From Asterias rubens (lineage: Eukaryota > Echinodermata > Asteroidea > Forcipulatida > Asteriidae), in assembly GCF_902459465.1 (NCBI RefSeq), contig NC_047070.1, positions 2,666,001 to 2,730,000 of the forward strand: a stretch of DNA of 64,000 nucleotides, written 5' to 3'. Every line of letters starts with the position of its first letter. Positions within the stretch are counted from its first letter, which is position 1. The position numbers were made by a program, and so were the translations under genes. Shown one piece after another: positions 45,741 through 56,700 of this stretch. The notes beneath the pieces are model-generated. The model saw nothing but the letters and a program-made list of their open reading frames with translations, had not been told where the DNA came from and searched no databases.

Positions 45741-46198
45741 GGATACCACTCAGAGATTGTACAATGTAATATGTTATGTGGCCGCGAAACTTACTCCGGT
45801 AAGCATAATTCAATGACGTATATATTACAAGGGCCCAATTTCACAGAGCTGAAAAGTTCAGCTTTCTGCTTAGCAACAATATCCAGAATACCAGTCACAT
45901 GCCACATGTGAGATTGTACTTTAGCTGGTGACCGTTTGTTATGTTTTTTGTTATGTTTAGCTAATTTTTGTGCTAAGCAGCTATATGAAATAGGGGCCCA
46001 GGATCTGGGCTATTGTGTGTGGAGATCAAGTGGAAACTGGACACAAAGGGACGCTATCCATCTATACAGTTTTCTCAATAATGTTTCTACATTATCTCCT
46101 ACTGAAAGTTTCTTGACTTTTTTGCTTGTTTGGACATGTTTTATACTTGTAGACAGAATTGGTTGTATGGTTGGATAGAAAGTCGATAAAAAATATAA

Positions 46199-46353
46199 GG
46201 AGTGCGTTTTGACGACCCCGACCAAAAACTGTTTCTGACGTCAAAACCAAAACGGTAACCGAGCTCACAACTCGGTTATCGTTCAGTCTGAACAGCAGAA
46301 CCAACGACCAACAACCGAAACAGTTTCTGGTTGGGGTCGCTAAAACGCACTCC
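46199..46353. mobile_element. 155-bp palindromic element with a TGACGTCA site
   Basis: Left arm 'ggagtgcgttttgacgaccc' and right arm 'ggggtcgctaaaacgcactc' are inverted. The rest of each arm (aaaaactgtttctgacgtca / gaccaacaaccgaaacag) pairs less well. TGACGTCA lies at about 46237. Confidence 0.75.
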
Positions 46354-46734
46354 AGGTTGCAAACAGCTTACCAATTACAAGAACCCATGGTATCAATGCA
46401 TAACAAACAAATAGCTAATGGCCTGACGTTTCGACCTTCAGCAGAGTCTTATCGTTTAACCTTCATAAAAGACTACTGTGGAGGGTCGAAACGTCAGGTC
46501 GTATTTTTGTTGATAGAAAGTTCGTATTGAATTTGCGTCATCGTCACGAATAGTAGACCCTAATTACCAGTTTATGTGTTCCTCTCTGACGCAAATGCAG
46601 ATTTTTTTTTATGTGCAGATTTAGTGTGCAAGTAGAATCATTTCGGTTTAAAAAATAGTGCTTTTAACGTTTTGAAGATGGCCATTATTGTCTATTGAAT
46701 ATTGTGGGTTTAGAAACTTGGGTCTTTTCTGTTA

Positions 46735-47033
46735 AGAGGCAGTGGACACTATTGGTAATCACTCAAAATAATTATCATCATAAAACCTTCCTTGATTACG
46801 AGTAATGGGGAGAGGTTGATAATATAAAACATTGTGAGAAACGGCTCCCTCTGAATTAGAAGTAACGTAGCTTTTCGAGAAAGAAGTTATATTCCACGTA
46901 TTTGATTTCGAGACCTCGGATTTAGAATTTGAGGTCTCGAAATCAACCATCTAAACACACACAACTTCATGGGCCAAGGTTTTTTGAGAACACTGGTCTT
47001 TGACAATTACCAATAGTGTCCAGTGTCTATAAA
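46735..47033 (-). repeat. Family A repeat copy, inverted
   Basis: Starts 'aagaggcagtggacactatt' and ends 'caatagtgtccagtgtctat'. Family B-like sequence begins at its right edge. Confidence 0.75.
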
Positions 47034-47290
47034 GTAGAATATAAATTACATACATGTCTCGAACTTAAGGGTTCCCTTTTATTTCGTGAACTAGCACAGT
47101 CCGCTAAACCAAATGTTTAGCTCCACATGGTGTTAGTTCACGAAGTAAAAGGGAAACCAAAAATTGTTGTTGCATATTTTTTATATATTTTGTATGGATT
47201 ATTATAGTCTACTTCTCTGAAAACAAATTTTAATCAACCTTGCGCTGTTTATAGCAAAAAATGCCCAATCCAACGTGTTCCTTTAAATTA
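47031..47290. mobile_element. Diverged family B-like foldback
   Basis: 'gttcccttttatttcgtgaa' and 'ttcacgaagtaaaagggaaa' are inverted around the centre, and the right end is 'ccaatccaacgtgttccttt'. Confidence 0.6.
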
Positions 47291-47675
47291 ACTCCTTATA
47301 AGGAACGAAATTAACTCCTTATAAGGAACGAGAAAACAGGTTATTTTGAACAAACACAAAACCAACTGAAGTGAACCTCTGCAAATTAATTGGTCACATT
47401 ATTTGAGAAAAACAAGAATTGAATAAATTTTGTTGAAGATTCCAAGTGAATTGTTCGAAACGTGTCTCATAAATTGGCAAAATACCTGAAAATTAGTTTC
47501 CAGATAAAAGTTTGTATCAGGAAGAAAACATTTTGTACAGTAAAGTTAGAACTGTGTAGAACTGAATGTAAGATTTCACAATGAAAACCATTTATCATTA
47601 TGTTTATATCATTACCAATTATACCAGTCATGAAATGGATGTTTTAATAACACTACTTTGGGTAAATGCAAACCT

Positions 47676-48020
47676 AAATGCACTGGACACCTTTGGTAAT
47701 AATTGTCAAAGACCAGTCGTCTCACTTGCTGTATCTCAACATATCATAAAATAACAAACCTGTGTAATTTTGAACTCAATTGGTCGTCGAAGTTGCGAAA
47801 TAATAATGAGAGAAAAAACACCCTTGTCACACGAAGTTGTGTGCTTTTCAGATGCTTGATTTCGAGACTCAGCTGAGGTCTCAAGTTAAAGAAATTACCA
47901 CTTTACTCCAGAGGGAGCCGTTTCTTATACTATCACCAGCTCACCATAACTCGTTACCAAGTAAGTTTGTATGCTAACAACTATTTTGAGTAATTACCAT
48001 TAGTGTCCACTGCCTTTAAA
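47676..48020 (+). repeat. Family A repeat copy
   Basis: Starts 'aaatgcactggacacctttg' and ends 'attagtgtccactgccttta'. Confidence 0.75.
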
Positions 48021-48401
48021 CAAAATCGTACACCCGTCTAAATTAAGACCATGGAAATTGTATTTTTATAAGAGGTTAATTTATTTTAGCGATAATGATA
48101 TTTTAACAATATTTTAAGCTTATACTAAGACTATGTTTCGAACAATAATACGCTCGAAATGTTCGTTTCATAAACATAATTTTTATTTGAGTCCCATCAC
48201 TGTTGCGGACAAGATTCACCGTCAACATTGCGTTGCACTCTCACCGGTAACCTCTCGTTTTCTGCCGGTACGTTGGCAGCGCGAACAGCCCATCACACAA
48301 ACTTTGATTTAAAATAACTTAACTTTGGTAAAATCTGCAAAAGTAATTATCAAGCATTTTTTTTCATGGATTAATAAAAAGTCATAAAAATAAACACTTA
48401 C

Positions 48402-48560
48402 GTTATGGTCAACCTTGGTAGCAATTCTAGGGTTGCGTGCAGGCTTCCTGCGGGCGTTGAACCAATGTGGAGCCCCACAAATCAACGTGCGTTTCCACAC
48501 GTACACCCACACTCCAGTCGGTATAACAGGAAACAATTGGATGGGGTCACAGTGTCTTAT
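48402..48560 (-). other. Second candidate 5' exon, minus strand
   Basis: A strong donor ('gaccataacGTAAGT') closes an open stretch reading VWVYVWKRTLICGAPHWFN and RIATKVDHN. The phase would allow it to join the acceptor at 41386 in frame with the hormone start. No acceptor or promoter was identified for it, so it may be a leader exon or chance. Confidence 0.2.
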
Positions 48561-48837
48561 TGTTTAAACAAAGGTTGGATCTCTTAATAATAGGATTCTA
48601 AGGGATAGAAAGAGACGCGTAGGTGGACGTTGGATGGGAAGGAGAGGGAGGCTTGCTATAGACCCCTGGATAAACTATTCGACCAGAATGGAAAAGTACC
48701 AAGGAGGGAGAGGTTGGAGTTTGAATTAAAACGAAACTAAAAGAGGAATCTTGCAAGGTCTTGAATGTTTTTTAACTTGGGTGTGTGGGAGGGAGAACCA
48801 GTGAGGCCGAAAGATCTTGCATCTTGTAGTGACAGCC

Positions 48838-48955
48838 AGGGATGCCTTCACGAAGAATTAAGACTAGTCTTATCCTCGTGGGGCCTATAGGACTATAACG
48901 CTCCCATACAGGAATAGCCTTAAGTTAGGACCGTCTTTGTGAAATCCACCCCTGA
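48838..48955. repeat. Decayed TCCTAA-family palindrome
   Basis: Starts 'agggatgccttcacgaagaa' and ends 'gtctttgtgaaatccacccc'. Confidence 0.5.
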
Positions 48956-49752
48956 CTTGTTAAGTTGTGGTAGGGGAACGGTCTATTTAGCATATCCACT
49001 GAGATAAGATGAAAAGCTTTCAAATAGTACCTTTAGTGCCTGTATATGTAAAAGTATTTTTTACAGCACATCACATCAAGGCTTCTTCTCGCATTTCGAT
49101 AACAAAACCTTTGTTAAATTCCAGGGTATAGGTCTATTGTTTTTATGTGCGAAGCAGCCACTGTCTAGAGGCCTCATCCACCTCCATCAGCCCATGCAAA
49201 TTGGCGGTTTATGGGGCAGATTGTGATGATTTTTTTTACAAGTACACAAATTTACTAGGCACATACAAGTATTGTTTTACAGAAACAGGTTACCAACTAA
49301 AACTGCATGAAGTTTCGATGTTGTGTCTCAATTTTTGCTCAGCAAAGACATGTGTCAAGCAGTATTTTCTGCTCAAGAGCTTTATAAAAATAAGCTCTGC
49401 TGTTTGGTCCGCTGAACACACTCACTATAGCTGGACTTTGGGCCACGCACACTTTTGTTCGTTAGACTCATTGTCAACATTAGTTCTCGTTGCAAAAGGA
49501 GGTAACAGGGCTAGGAGGTTACCGATGAAAATGCCGACCTCCCCCCCCCCCCCACTTTCAATGCCATTTAACTCAAAACAAATCAGCAAGATACGTTTTG
49601 TTTGATGAGAAACTCAAACAGCTTGATTTTATGTTAAAACGCAAATTAAAAGGGGCAATGAAAAAGTTGACATTCTCCCAGCATAGACTTTGACAAAACT
49701 TCCTTGATTCAGTATTCCCTTACTTTATGGAGACTTATTGTTCACTGTTTTC

Positions 49753-50065
49753 AGTCTCCACTGGACACTATTGGAAATTACTCAAAATATTAGCATAAAA
49801 ACTTACTTGGTAACGAGCAACGGAGAGCTGTTGATAGTATAAACCATTGTGAGAAACGGCTCCCTCTGAAATAACGTTAAGGAAGAGGTGATTTCCCTGA
49901 GAATGAGATGTCCAGACTGAAACCTCAAGTTTTGTGCAACGAAAGGTGTTTGTTTTTCGTTGTTTGCTTGCAACTTCGATGACCAATTGAGCCCAAATTT
50001 TCACAGTGCATTATGTTGGGATACATCAAGTGAGAAAACTGATCTTTGGCAATTACCAAACGCAG
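49753..50065 (-). repeat. Family A repeat copy, inverted, diverged
   Basis: Starts 'tctccactggacactattgg'. Contains 'gtgagaaacggctccctctg' and ends near 'tggcaattaccaaacg'. Confidence 0.65.
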
Positions 50066-50439
50066 TTGACCAAACGTGTGCAGTGTAGACGTGCACATGG
50101 TTTGCATGGGACATGACAAAACGGTTTGGACAACCGTAAAATGATAATCGTAAAATGTTGAAATTTCTTTGATCACGGCCAGATGCGTTTTCCTGTATCT
50201 ATTTCATATACGATGATCCTATTTATATAGCACTATTGTAAACTTATGGGCTTTTGAGTCCAGATGGTGAATGAAATATTACAGAAACAAGAGCTTTCAG
50301 AGCTTATTATGTAGGTAAAGTTGTGTAATCAATAGCTTTGAATAACAACAATTTTAAATTGTGTGCTATTTCGAATAGCCCTTGGCTATCATTGCAAAAA
50401 CTCACACCATGGGTGTTGCCACATTATAGATACCAAGAA

Positions 50440-50725
50440 AAGAATACAAATTTACACCATAGCTCGTTAAAATAACACCCATTATTTTGAGAATTTTTTT
50501 TACATTTGTGCTATTTTAACACCTTATGATGTTAGTTTTGATTCTCTGCTCGTGATACGTGTCAAAACCCATGGTGTCAATTGTTGTAACACCATAGCGT
50601 GTTAAAATAACACCCATGTTTGGAATAAAACAATTACATGTGTGCTATTTTAACACCATGATGTTAGTTTTGATTCTCTGCTCGTGATATGTGACAAAAC
50701 CCATGGTGTCAATTGTAACACCCGA
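50440..50725. repeat. Tandem duplication, ~140-bp unit
   Basis: Two units share 'gttaaaataacacccat', 'tgtgctattttaacacc', 'gatgttagttttgattctct' and 'caaaacccatggtgtcaatt', at about 50455-50590 and 50591-50725. Each unit carries an inverted pair (gttaaaataacac / gtgctattttaac). Confidence 0.75.
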
Positions 50726-50735
50726 GTTGTTTGCA

Positions 50736-50970
50736 GTGGGATAGTTCAGTTTGTAGAGCGTCGTGGCAAGAGATTCCGACCCCGGTGATTCTGTCTCCCA
50801 TACGGTAACTTCTTCTGCTATTACACCACCCTCTTTTGAAACACCCTCCTTCAGCCCAAAATCTCCGGCAGACAAATTTCCCTTGACCAGCACCATAGTC
50901 CAGGAGGTCGCTGGTTCGAGTCCCGCTCTAGTCAACTACTGTTTGTTCAACCTAAAATTATTTCTAGATG
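50736..50970 (+). repeat. SINE family F copy with insert
   Basis: tRNA-like 'gggatagttcagtttgtaga' and B-box 'ggttcgagtcccgct' are separated by a segment containing 'gattctgtctcccatacggt'. The tail is 'caactactgtttgttcaacc'. Same split structure as the copy at 15679. Confidence 0.6.
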
Positions 50971-52569
50971 TACCCAGTCAGTTTCTGTAGTTTATTACTT
51001 AGGTTTTGCTGTTTAATGTTTTACTAAACCCCTGTCACGTTTCTCTCCGTTAATCTGAGTAGAGCATGACCACTCACTCATGATCTTACACCATTTTGAC
51101 TTTTTGGTGGTCTTGGTTTTTCTATTCCCAGAAAAGAAATCCCTCTTAACACATTAAACCCCAAAAAGCTTTTAAAAGCTTTTTTATGAACGACCACAAG
51201 GAATTTTGAAAGATCTTTAAATCCATAAGAGTGTTGCAATGTGGTACGGTTATGATGTATATACCCACAAAGTACATGTGGCTCTCTGAGGTGGCAATAT
51301 GATTTGTTTCAAAAACATTTACTGTAAACATCATTTCAAGAGGATTGGTTAGAATTCGTGTATTTTGTCACGTCGACTATGGTGTCAATGTCTATGAAGA
51401 TATAAAGAAATTCATCCGAGTCTGGAGCGAAAAATTAACTCATCTGTTTATTTGAAAAGTAATACTAGACCTATACGAGAGCCATATCCTCCATGACTCA
51501 GTGCCAGCTGCGACGTGCGGATCCGGGCGGGAGAGTGGTCCACAAGTTTAGGTGGACTACCTCCCCAACCCCATCCCCGGTAACTCGGCAATTATAACTT
51601 GTTTCTACTGTTCGTCGACTTCATTTCCCCCAACTAAAAGCCCGGCTCATACTTCCTGCAAATGCGAATGCAAAGCAAGTTTTGCCAGCTAATGTTTTGC
51701 AGGAGAATTGGCCCCACGTTCAACTTATTGCAAATTATTCGTTACGAATTTGTGATGACAAAATTCGTATCGCGTTCACATTCACAGAAAATATGAACCC
51801 GGGCTATACTCGTCGAGACGTGGCGTGGACCCCCCCCCCCCCCCCAACACAGCCCTCCACCCCACCACCTGGTATTTAGACACTCCCTTCGGCGGTTACC
51901 GGTTTACTTCGGCACATCGAAAAACTCGGCACCTTCGGTAAAATCGGCACACGTGGCACGACAAACTCGGCACTTAGTCTCGGCACAGTTCTTTACGAAT
52001 TCCTGGACTGGAAAATTGTAATACTGTTTGTGTTATTGTAACTGTTGAAATACTACAACAAGAATATTACCAAAGTTCAGATTTTACGGGAAATATCATG
52101 CATTCCCTGCAGAAGATTTAGTATAGTACGTCACACCTTGCGTATGCTTCAGCATAGCCCTGGCGGCCTTACACTTTCGTTTTGTACTCAGTGTCTGTAT
52201 CTGTGTACAGAGGAAGAGTCCTATATAGGGCTATAGCTTCAGCAGTGCGTCCAGGGTGTGTCCAGGGTGCGCCAAAGCCACCGTGCAACATCAGATGCGA
52301 AGGTGGCCGCACCCTGGAACACCTGAAACCAACCAACTCCCAAGTTTTAGTCATGCAACCACAAAGAGAACTCGTGTTTTCTAAATAACTGACGGAAACT
52401 TTCCCAAGCCCAAGCAAGAAAATGACCCAAGTGCCAATCCATGACACTGTTCCGACCAAACTTCGAAATAGTGATCCGAACTCCGGTTGGGATGAAAAGC
52501 TATAGCCGGGATGAAATTTTTGTTCTGTAGTATAGAAATGCCATCCTCGACAGTTTTCCTGAAATTTGC

Positions 52570-52953
52570 TGAAAGACACTGGACACTATTGGTAATTGTC
52601 AAAGACTAGTCTTCACAGTTGGTGTATCTCAACATATGAATAAAATAACAAACCTGTGAAAATTTGAGCTCAATCGGTCGTCGAAGTTGCGAGTGATAAT
52701 GAAAGAAAAGACATCCTTGACACACGAAGTTGTGTGCTTTCAGATGCTTGATTTCGAGACCTCAAATTCTAAATCTGAGGTCTCGAAATCAAATTCGTGG
52801 GAAAACTATTTCTCGAAAACTATACATTACTTCAGAGGGAGCCGTTTATCACAATCCTTTATACTATCAACCTCTCCCCATTACTCGTTACCAAATAAGG
52901 TTTTATGCTAATAATTGTTTTGGGTAATTACCAATAGTGTCCTCTGCCTTTAA
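52570..52953 (+). repeat. Family A repeat copy
   Basis: Starts 'aaagacactggacactattg' and ends 'caatagtgtcctctgccttt'. Confidence 0.8.
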
Positions 52954-53103
52954 GGGTTCCCTTGTTTATATCGATTTAGAAAAAGAAAAACAAACTCCTT
53001 TTAAAAGCACTACGACTGTGGCAATTAACATTGATGTACATGGAAAACATGCAGGCGGGATCCATCCATTGGGTGGTTGCAATTATAGGGCCTACTGTTA
53101 ATA

Positions 53104-53309
53104 GGTTGCGATGGCAGTAGCCATTCATGATACCTGGGACTATGAAAATTTTTACAATAGGGTTATAAGGTCCACTCCCAAGCTGATCTCTAGCATAATA
53201 TTGGGTGGGTCATTTGGGCGTGTCTGTCTGGCACGCCCATCACCACTGAAAATGTCTGGCAGTGGCCATTCATGATACCTGGGACTATATGCAGAACATT
53301 TTCACAGAT
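53104..53309. repeat. Direct repeat of ~45 bp
   Basis: 'ggccattcatgatacctggg' occurs at about 53262, and a near-identical 'agccattcatgatacctggg' at about 53118. Each is followed by 'actat' and an A/T-rich stretch. Non-coding as far as I can see. Confidence 0.55.
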
Positions 53310-53710
53310 TTGTTAGAGTTTTATACTTTCCTACACAATCCTTGTATTTGCCCGCGGCCAGGCCAGGTTTCTCAGTAACTTTCTAGTGTTTTTACATTAC
53401 AATAAAAAATCTTTCTCTTTTTATAACCATTGTATTGCTTTTTCTTGTTCATCTTTGATGTGCAATTTTTTAAAACATGTACGAGTTTTTTCATTTTTGC
53501 TGGCAAATAAATAGAAATGAAATGAAATAAAATGCTTGATAATACTGATCTTTGACTATTACCAAAGGGGTCAATGCACGCCAGTCGGCGTACACGTTGC
53601 CAAATCGTTTAAAAAACCTCAAAGTAAAGATGTTTTATAATCCTTGTCCACTCATTTAGGACGCGAGGGTAAACTGCACGACGTGCCACCATCTTTACCT
53701 GTTGGGAGTG

Positions 53711-56700
53711 TTATACATTGTAATTAACATCACACCCCATCGATTTACCAAGAACCCATTGCTCAAGAGGAGGTTCAGGAGGTATTGCTCCGAATTCCGG
53801 AAAGATCAGTCGGTCGTTTCCATCATTAGAGCCACTTCCTCTAATTATGGTTAAGATGTCTGAACATAGTTTAAGGATTTAGAAGTTATCACCAATCGCT
53901 TGATTTGGGTCCAGGGCTTAGTCACACTTCTCTGTCCTGTCTCTGTAGTCACACATGTATGACCATGGAGGACCTTTTTGAAACCACGGCGTTGGCTTAG
54001 GATTCGGCTCGAGGTTCCGTTCTCTCGTCTGAAGCCCTGAGCGCGTATGATACGCAAAGCACGCGCAATATTGAGTCAAATCAACCGGCGGGGCCAAGCT
54101 AGCCTGAGCCGAGTCTAAAGCCGAAGCCGTTTCGAAAAGGGCCTATGACTCAGGTAGGCTACCCTGAACAGATGTTCTGGGGTTAGGAATACCCCCACCT
54201 TACATACTCCCTAATGGCCTGGGTACAAAGTGGTTGCGATGACGTCTTGGGGTTTTTCTTTCGTAGCCGATTCATGCATACTACAAAACACCCCTTATTC
54301 ATAGCATTGCGTGGAACCGCCCGCATCAGCATACTCATGAATACGTCAGATGGATTCCCACTAGCCGCATCGTATTGGTAGTCCACAGAAATATAAAACC
54401 ACTTAATGGTCCAAGTTGCGTTGTTGGCGGCTATGGTAACGTAATGTTTATGAAGAAAAGCATGTCACCAGCCTGAACTCCATCTGGAACATTCTACGAT
54501 GCGTGTGGAGTGCGTGTGTCTCTAGAGGTACCTTTTTCAAGGTCACAAAACAGCTGGTGATAATCGAAGTAGTTTACCCTGAACTTGAGTCAGTTCCAGG
54601 TACTTGCGAATTACTGTCAAATTGCCCACTTGGGTTTGAAAAAGATTTTGAAGGAGAAATGTTACTTGAGAAAACGAACTTGGTTCTTCCTGGTATATAA
54701 GATGTTCATGATAAATTGACAGTGAGACTACGTAGGCCGTCAACCTAAACTCAGATCAAGTAGACCGTGTAGTTTTATAGACCGTGTAGTTTTCTGATTA
54801 ATTGATATTATGTATTTCCAGTAGTTTATTTATGGTTGTGCTTTATTAATTTTGTCTGTATTTCATGTATTCAAAATGAATTTCCTCCATGGTAGGACCA
54901 ATACAAATTGAACTGAATTGAATTGAGTTAGTCTTCGGAACAATAAAGTCGTGTCCCCCCCCCCCACCCCACCCCGACCCCCACCCATAGATAAATGTTT
55001 TTTCTTTTCATAGATAATTGTTTTTATTTATTTATACATTTGGATTACAAAAATATTATGGACACTATTAGTAATCGTCAAAGACTAGCCTTCACAGTTG
55101 GTGTATCTCAACATATGCATAAAATAACAAACCTGTGAAAATTTGAGCGCAATCGGTCATCGAACTTGCGAGATAATAATGAAAGAAGAAAAAAAACCTT
55201 GTCACACAAAGTTGTGTGCGTTTAGATGGTTGATTTCGAGACCTCAAGTTCTAAATCTTAGGTCTCGAAATCAAATCCGTGGAAAATTACTTCTTTCTCG
55301 AAAACAATGGCACTTCAGAGGGAGCCGTTTGTAACAATGTTTTATACCACCAACCTATCCCCATTACTCGTCACCAAGAAAGGTTTTATACTAATAATTA
55401 TTTTGAGTAATTACCAATAGTGTCCACTGCCTTTAAATTGATTTTTGTTTTACTTACTTAGAAAAAGTACATATAGCTGTCATCAAGTAGTCAAACCATT
55501 CTGAGTATAAAGAACTGTTAAATGTTTTATCTCGACATTCTTCTCTGGCAAAGTTAAGAGACTCAAATTCAACAGTTGTACAAACGCTAGTTAAATCAAA
55601 TTTCCAAGAGTTCATTTTAAAATTACGGCTAAGTCTGCAGAGACAAGTTAATAATTATTGGTCAAATTTCTATGCCTCAACTGTCCCTATAGCATCCTCT
55701 GAAAGATTCTCTTTCCTCAACCTTAACCCTAAAATCCCATAATTCTCTGACTATTAAAAACAATGGACACTATTGGTAATTGTCAAAGTCCAGTCTTCTC
55801 ACTTGGTGATTCTTAACATATGCATTAAATAACAAACCTGTGAAAATTTGAGCTCGATTCATCGGAGTTGCGAGATAACTATGAAAGAAAAAACACACTT
55901 GTCACACGAAGTTGTGTGCTTTCAGATGCTTGATTTCGAGACCTCAAATTCTAAACTTGAGGTCTCGAAATCAAATTTGAGGAAAATTACTTCTTTCTCG
56001 AAAACTACGTCATTTCAGTGGGAGCCGTTTCTCACAATGTTTTATACTATCAACCTCTCCCCATTACTCGTTACCAAGTGAGGTTTTATGTTAATAATTG
56101 TTTTGAGTAATTACCAATAGTGTCCACTGCCTTTAAGAGAAAACGCTTGAATAACACAATGAACTTGTTTGAGTAGCCAGGGCAAGGTCATTTACTCGCT
56201 GTTTTTGTTTACAACATAAACTGGTCCGCTGCAGGGAACAGTGAGAAAACCATGCATGCTTAACAGCTTGTAAACACATTGTCAATTAATTTTGGTTGTT
56301 ACAAATTTTTCTAGATTTTTAAAAAGAGGGCATCATTTAAAAAGCGTGATCAAAGCAGTGATTATTTTCATTATTTATAAAAGGTTGATCTTCCAAAAGC
56401 AACTCTAAACAAGCATAAAGTACTCTCCTCTGTCCCTTGCTCTATGCATGCACCTAGAGTACAAACCCTCCCTCGTACTAACGTTTACCTATTGTTATAG
56501 TAGAGTGAGCCCCGCAGACAACTGCAGTGCTGCCGTGTCCACTTATATCAATATTCACTTTCTTCGCTGGTTCATCCGTCTGGTTCAAAGGCGCTCCGTC
56601 CATTTCATCCGTGGCTGCCGCACACAAAAGTAATATAAAACAGGAGTATTTAATTTAAAAAATGGGGGGAGAACTAATTATATTTCATTAAAAAATTATT

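Larger units (their letters stand above)
41387..53710. other. Intergenic or leader-intron region upstream of the hormone gene
   Basis: No protein-coding exon is firmly supported. It holds SINE D (42580-42820), GAAACGTC-type hairpins (42945, 43545, 46415), many family A copies, a TGACGTCA palindrome (46199), tandem repeats (50440) and a SINE F copy (50736), all listed separately, and two possible leader exons near 44762 and 48402. Runs of C occur at about 49539 and 51830. The stretch 51000-52560 holds nothing I can identify apart from a short hairpin (52262-52318). Confidence 0.45.

Noticed and set aside
52169..52579. 136-codon minus-strand open frame with a hydrophobic segment
   Set aside because: It overlaps an opposite open frame and a hairpin, runs into the edge of a family A repeat, has no recognisable domain and shows no clear splice or start support.
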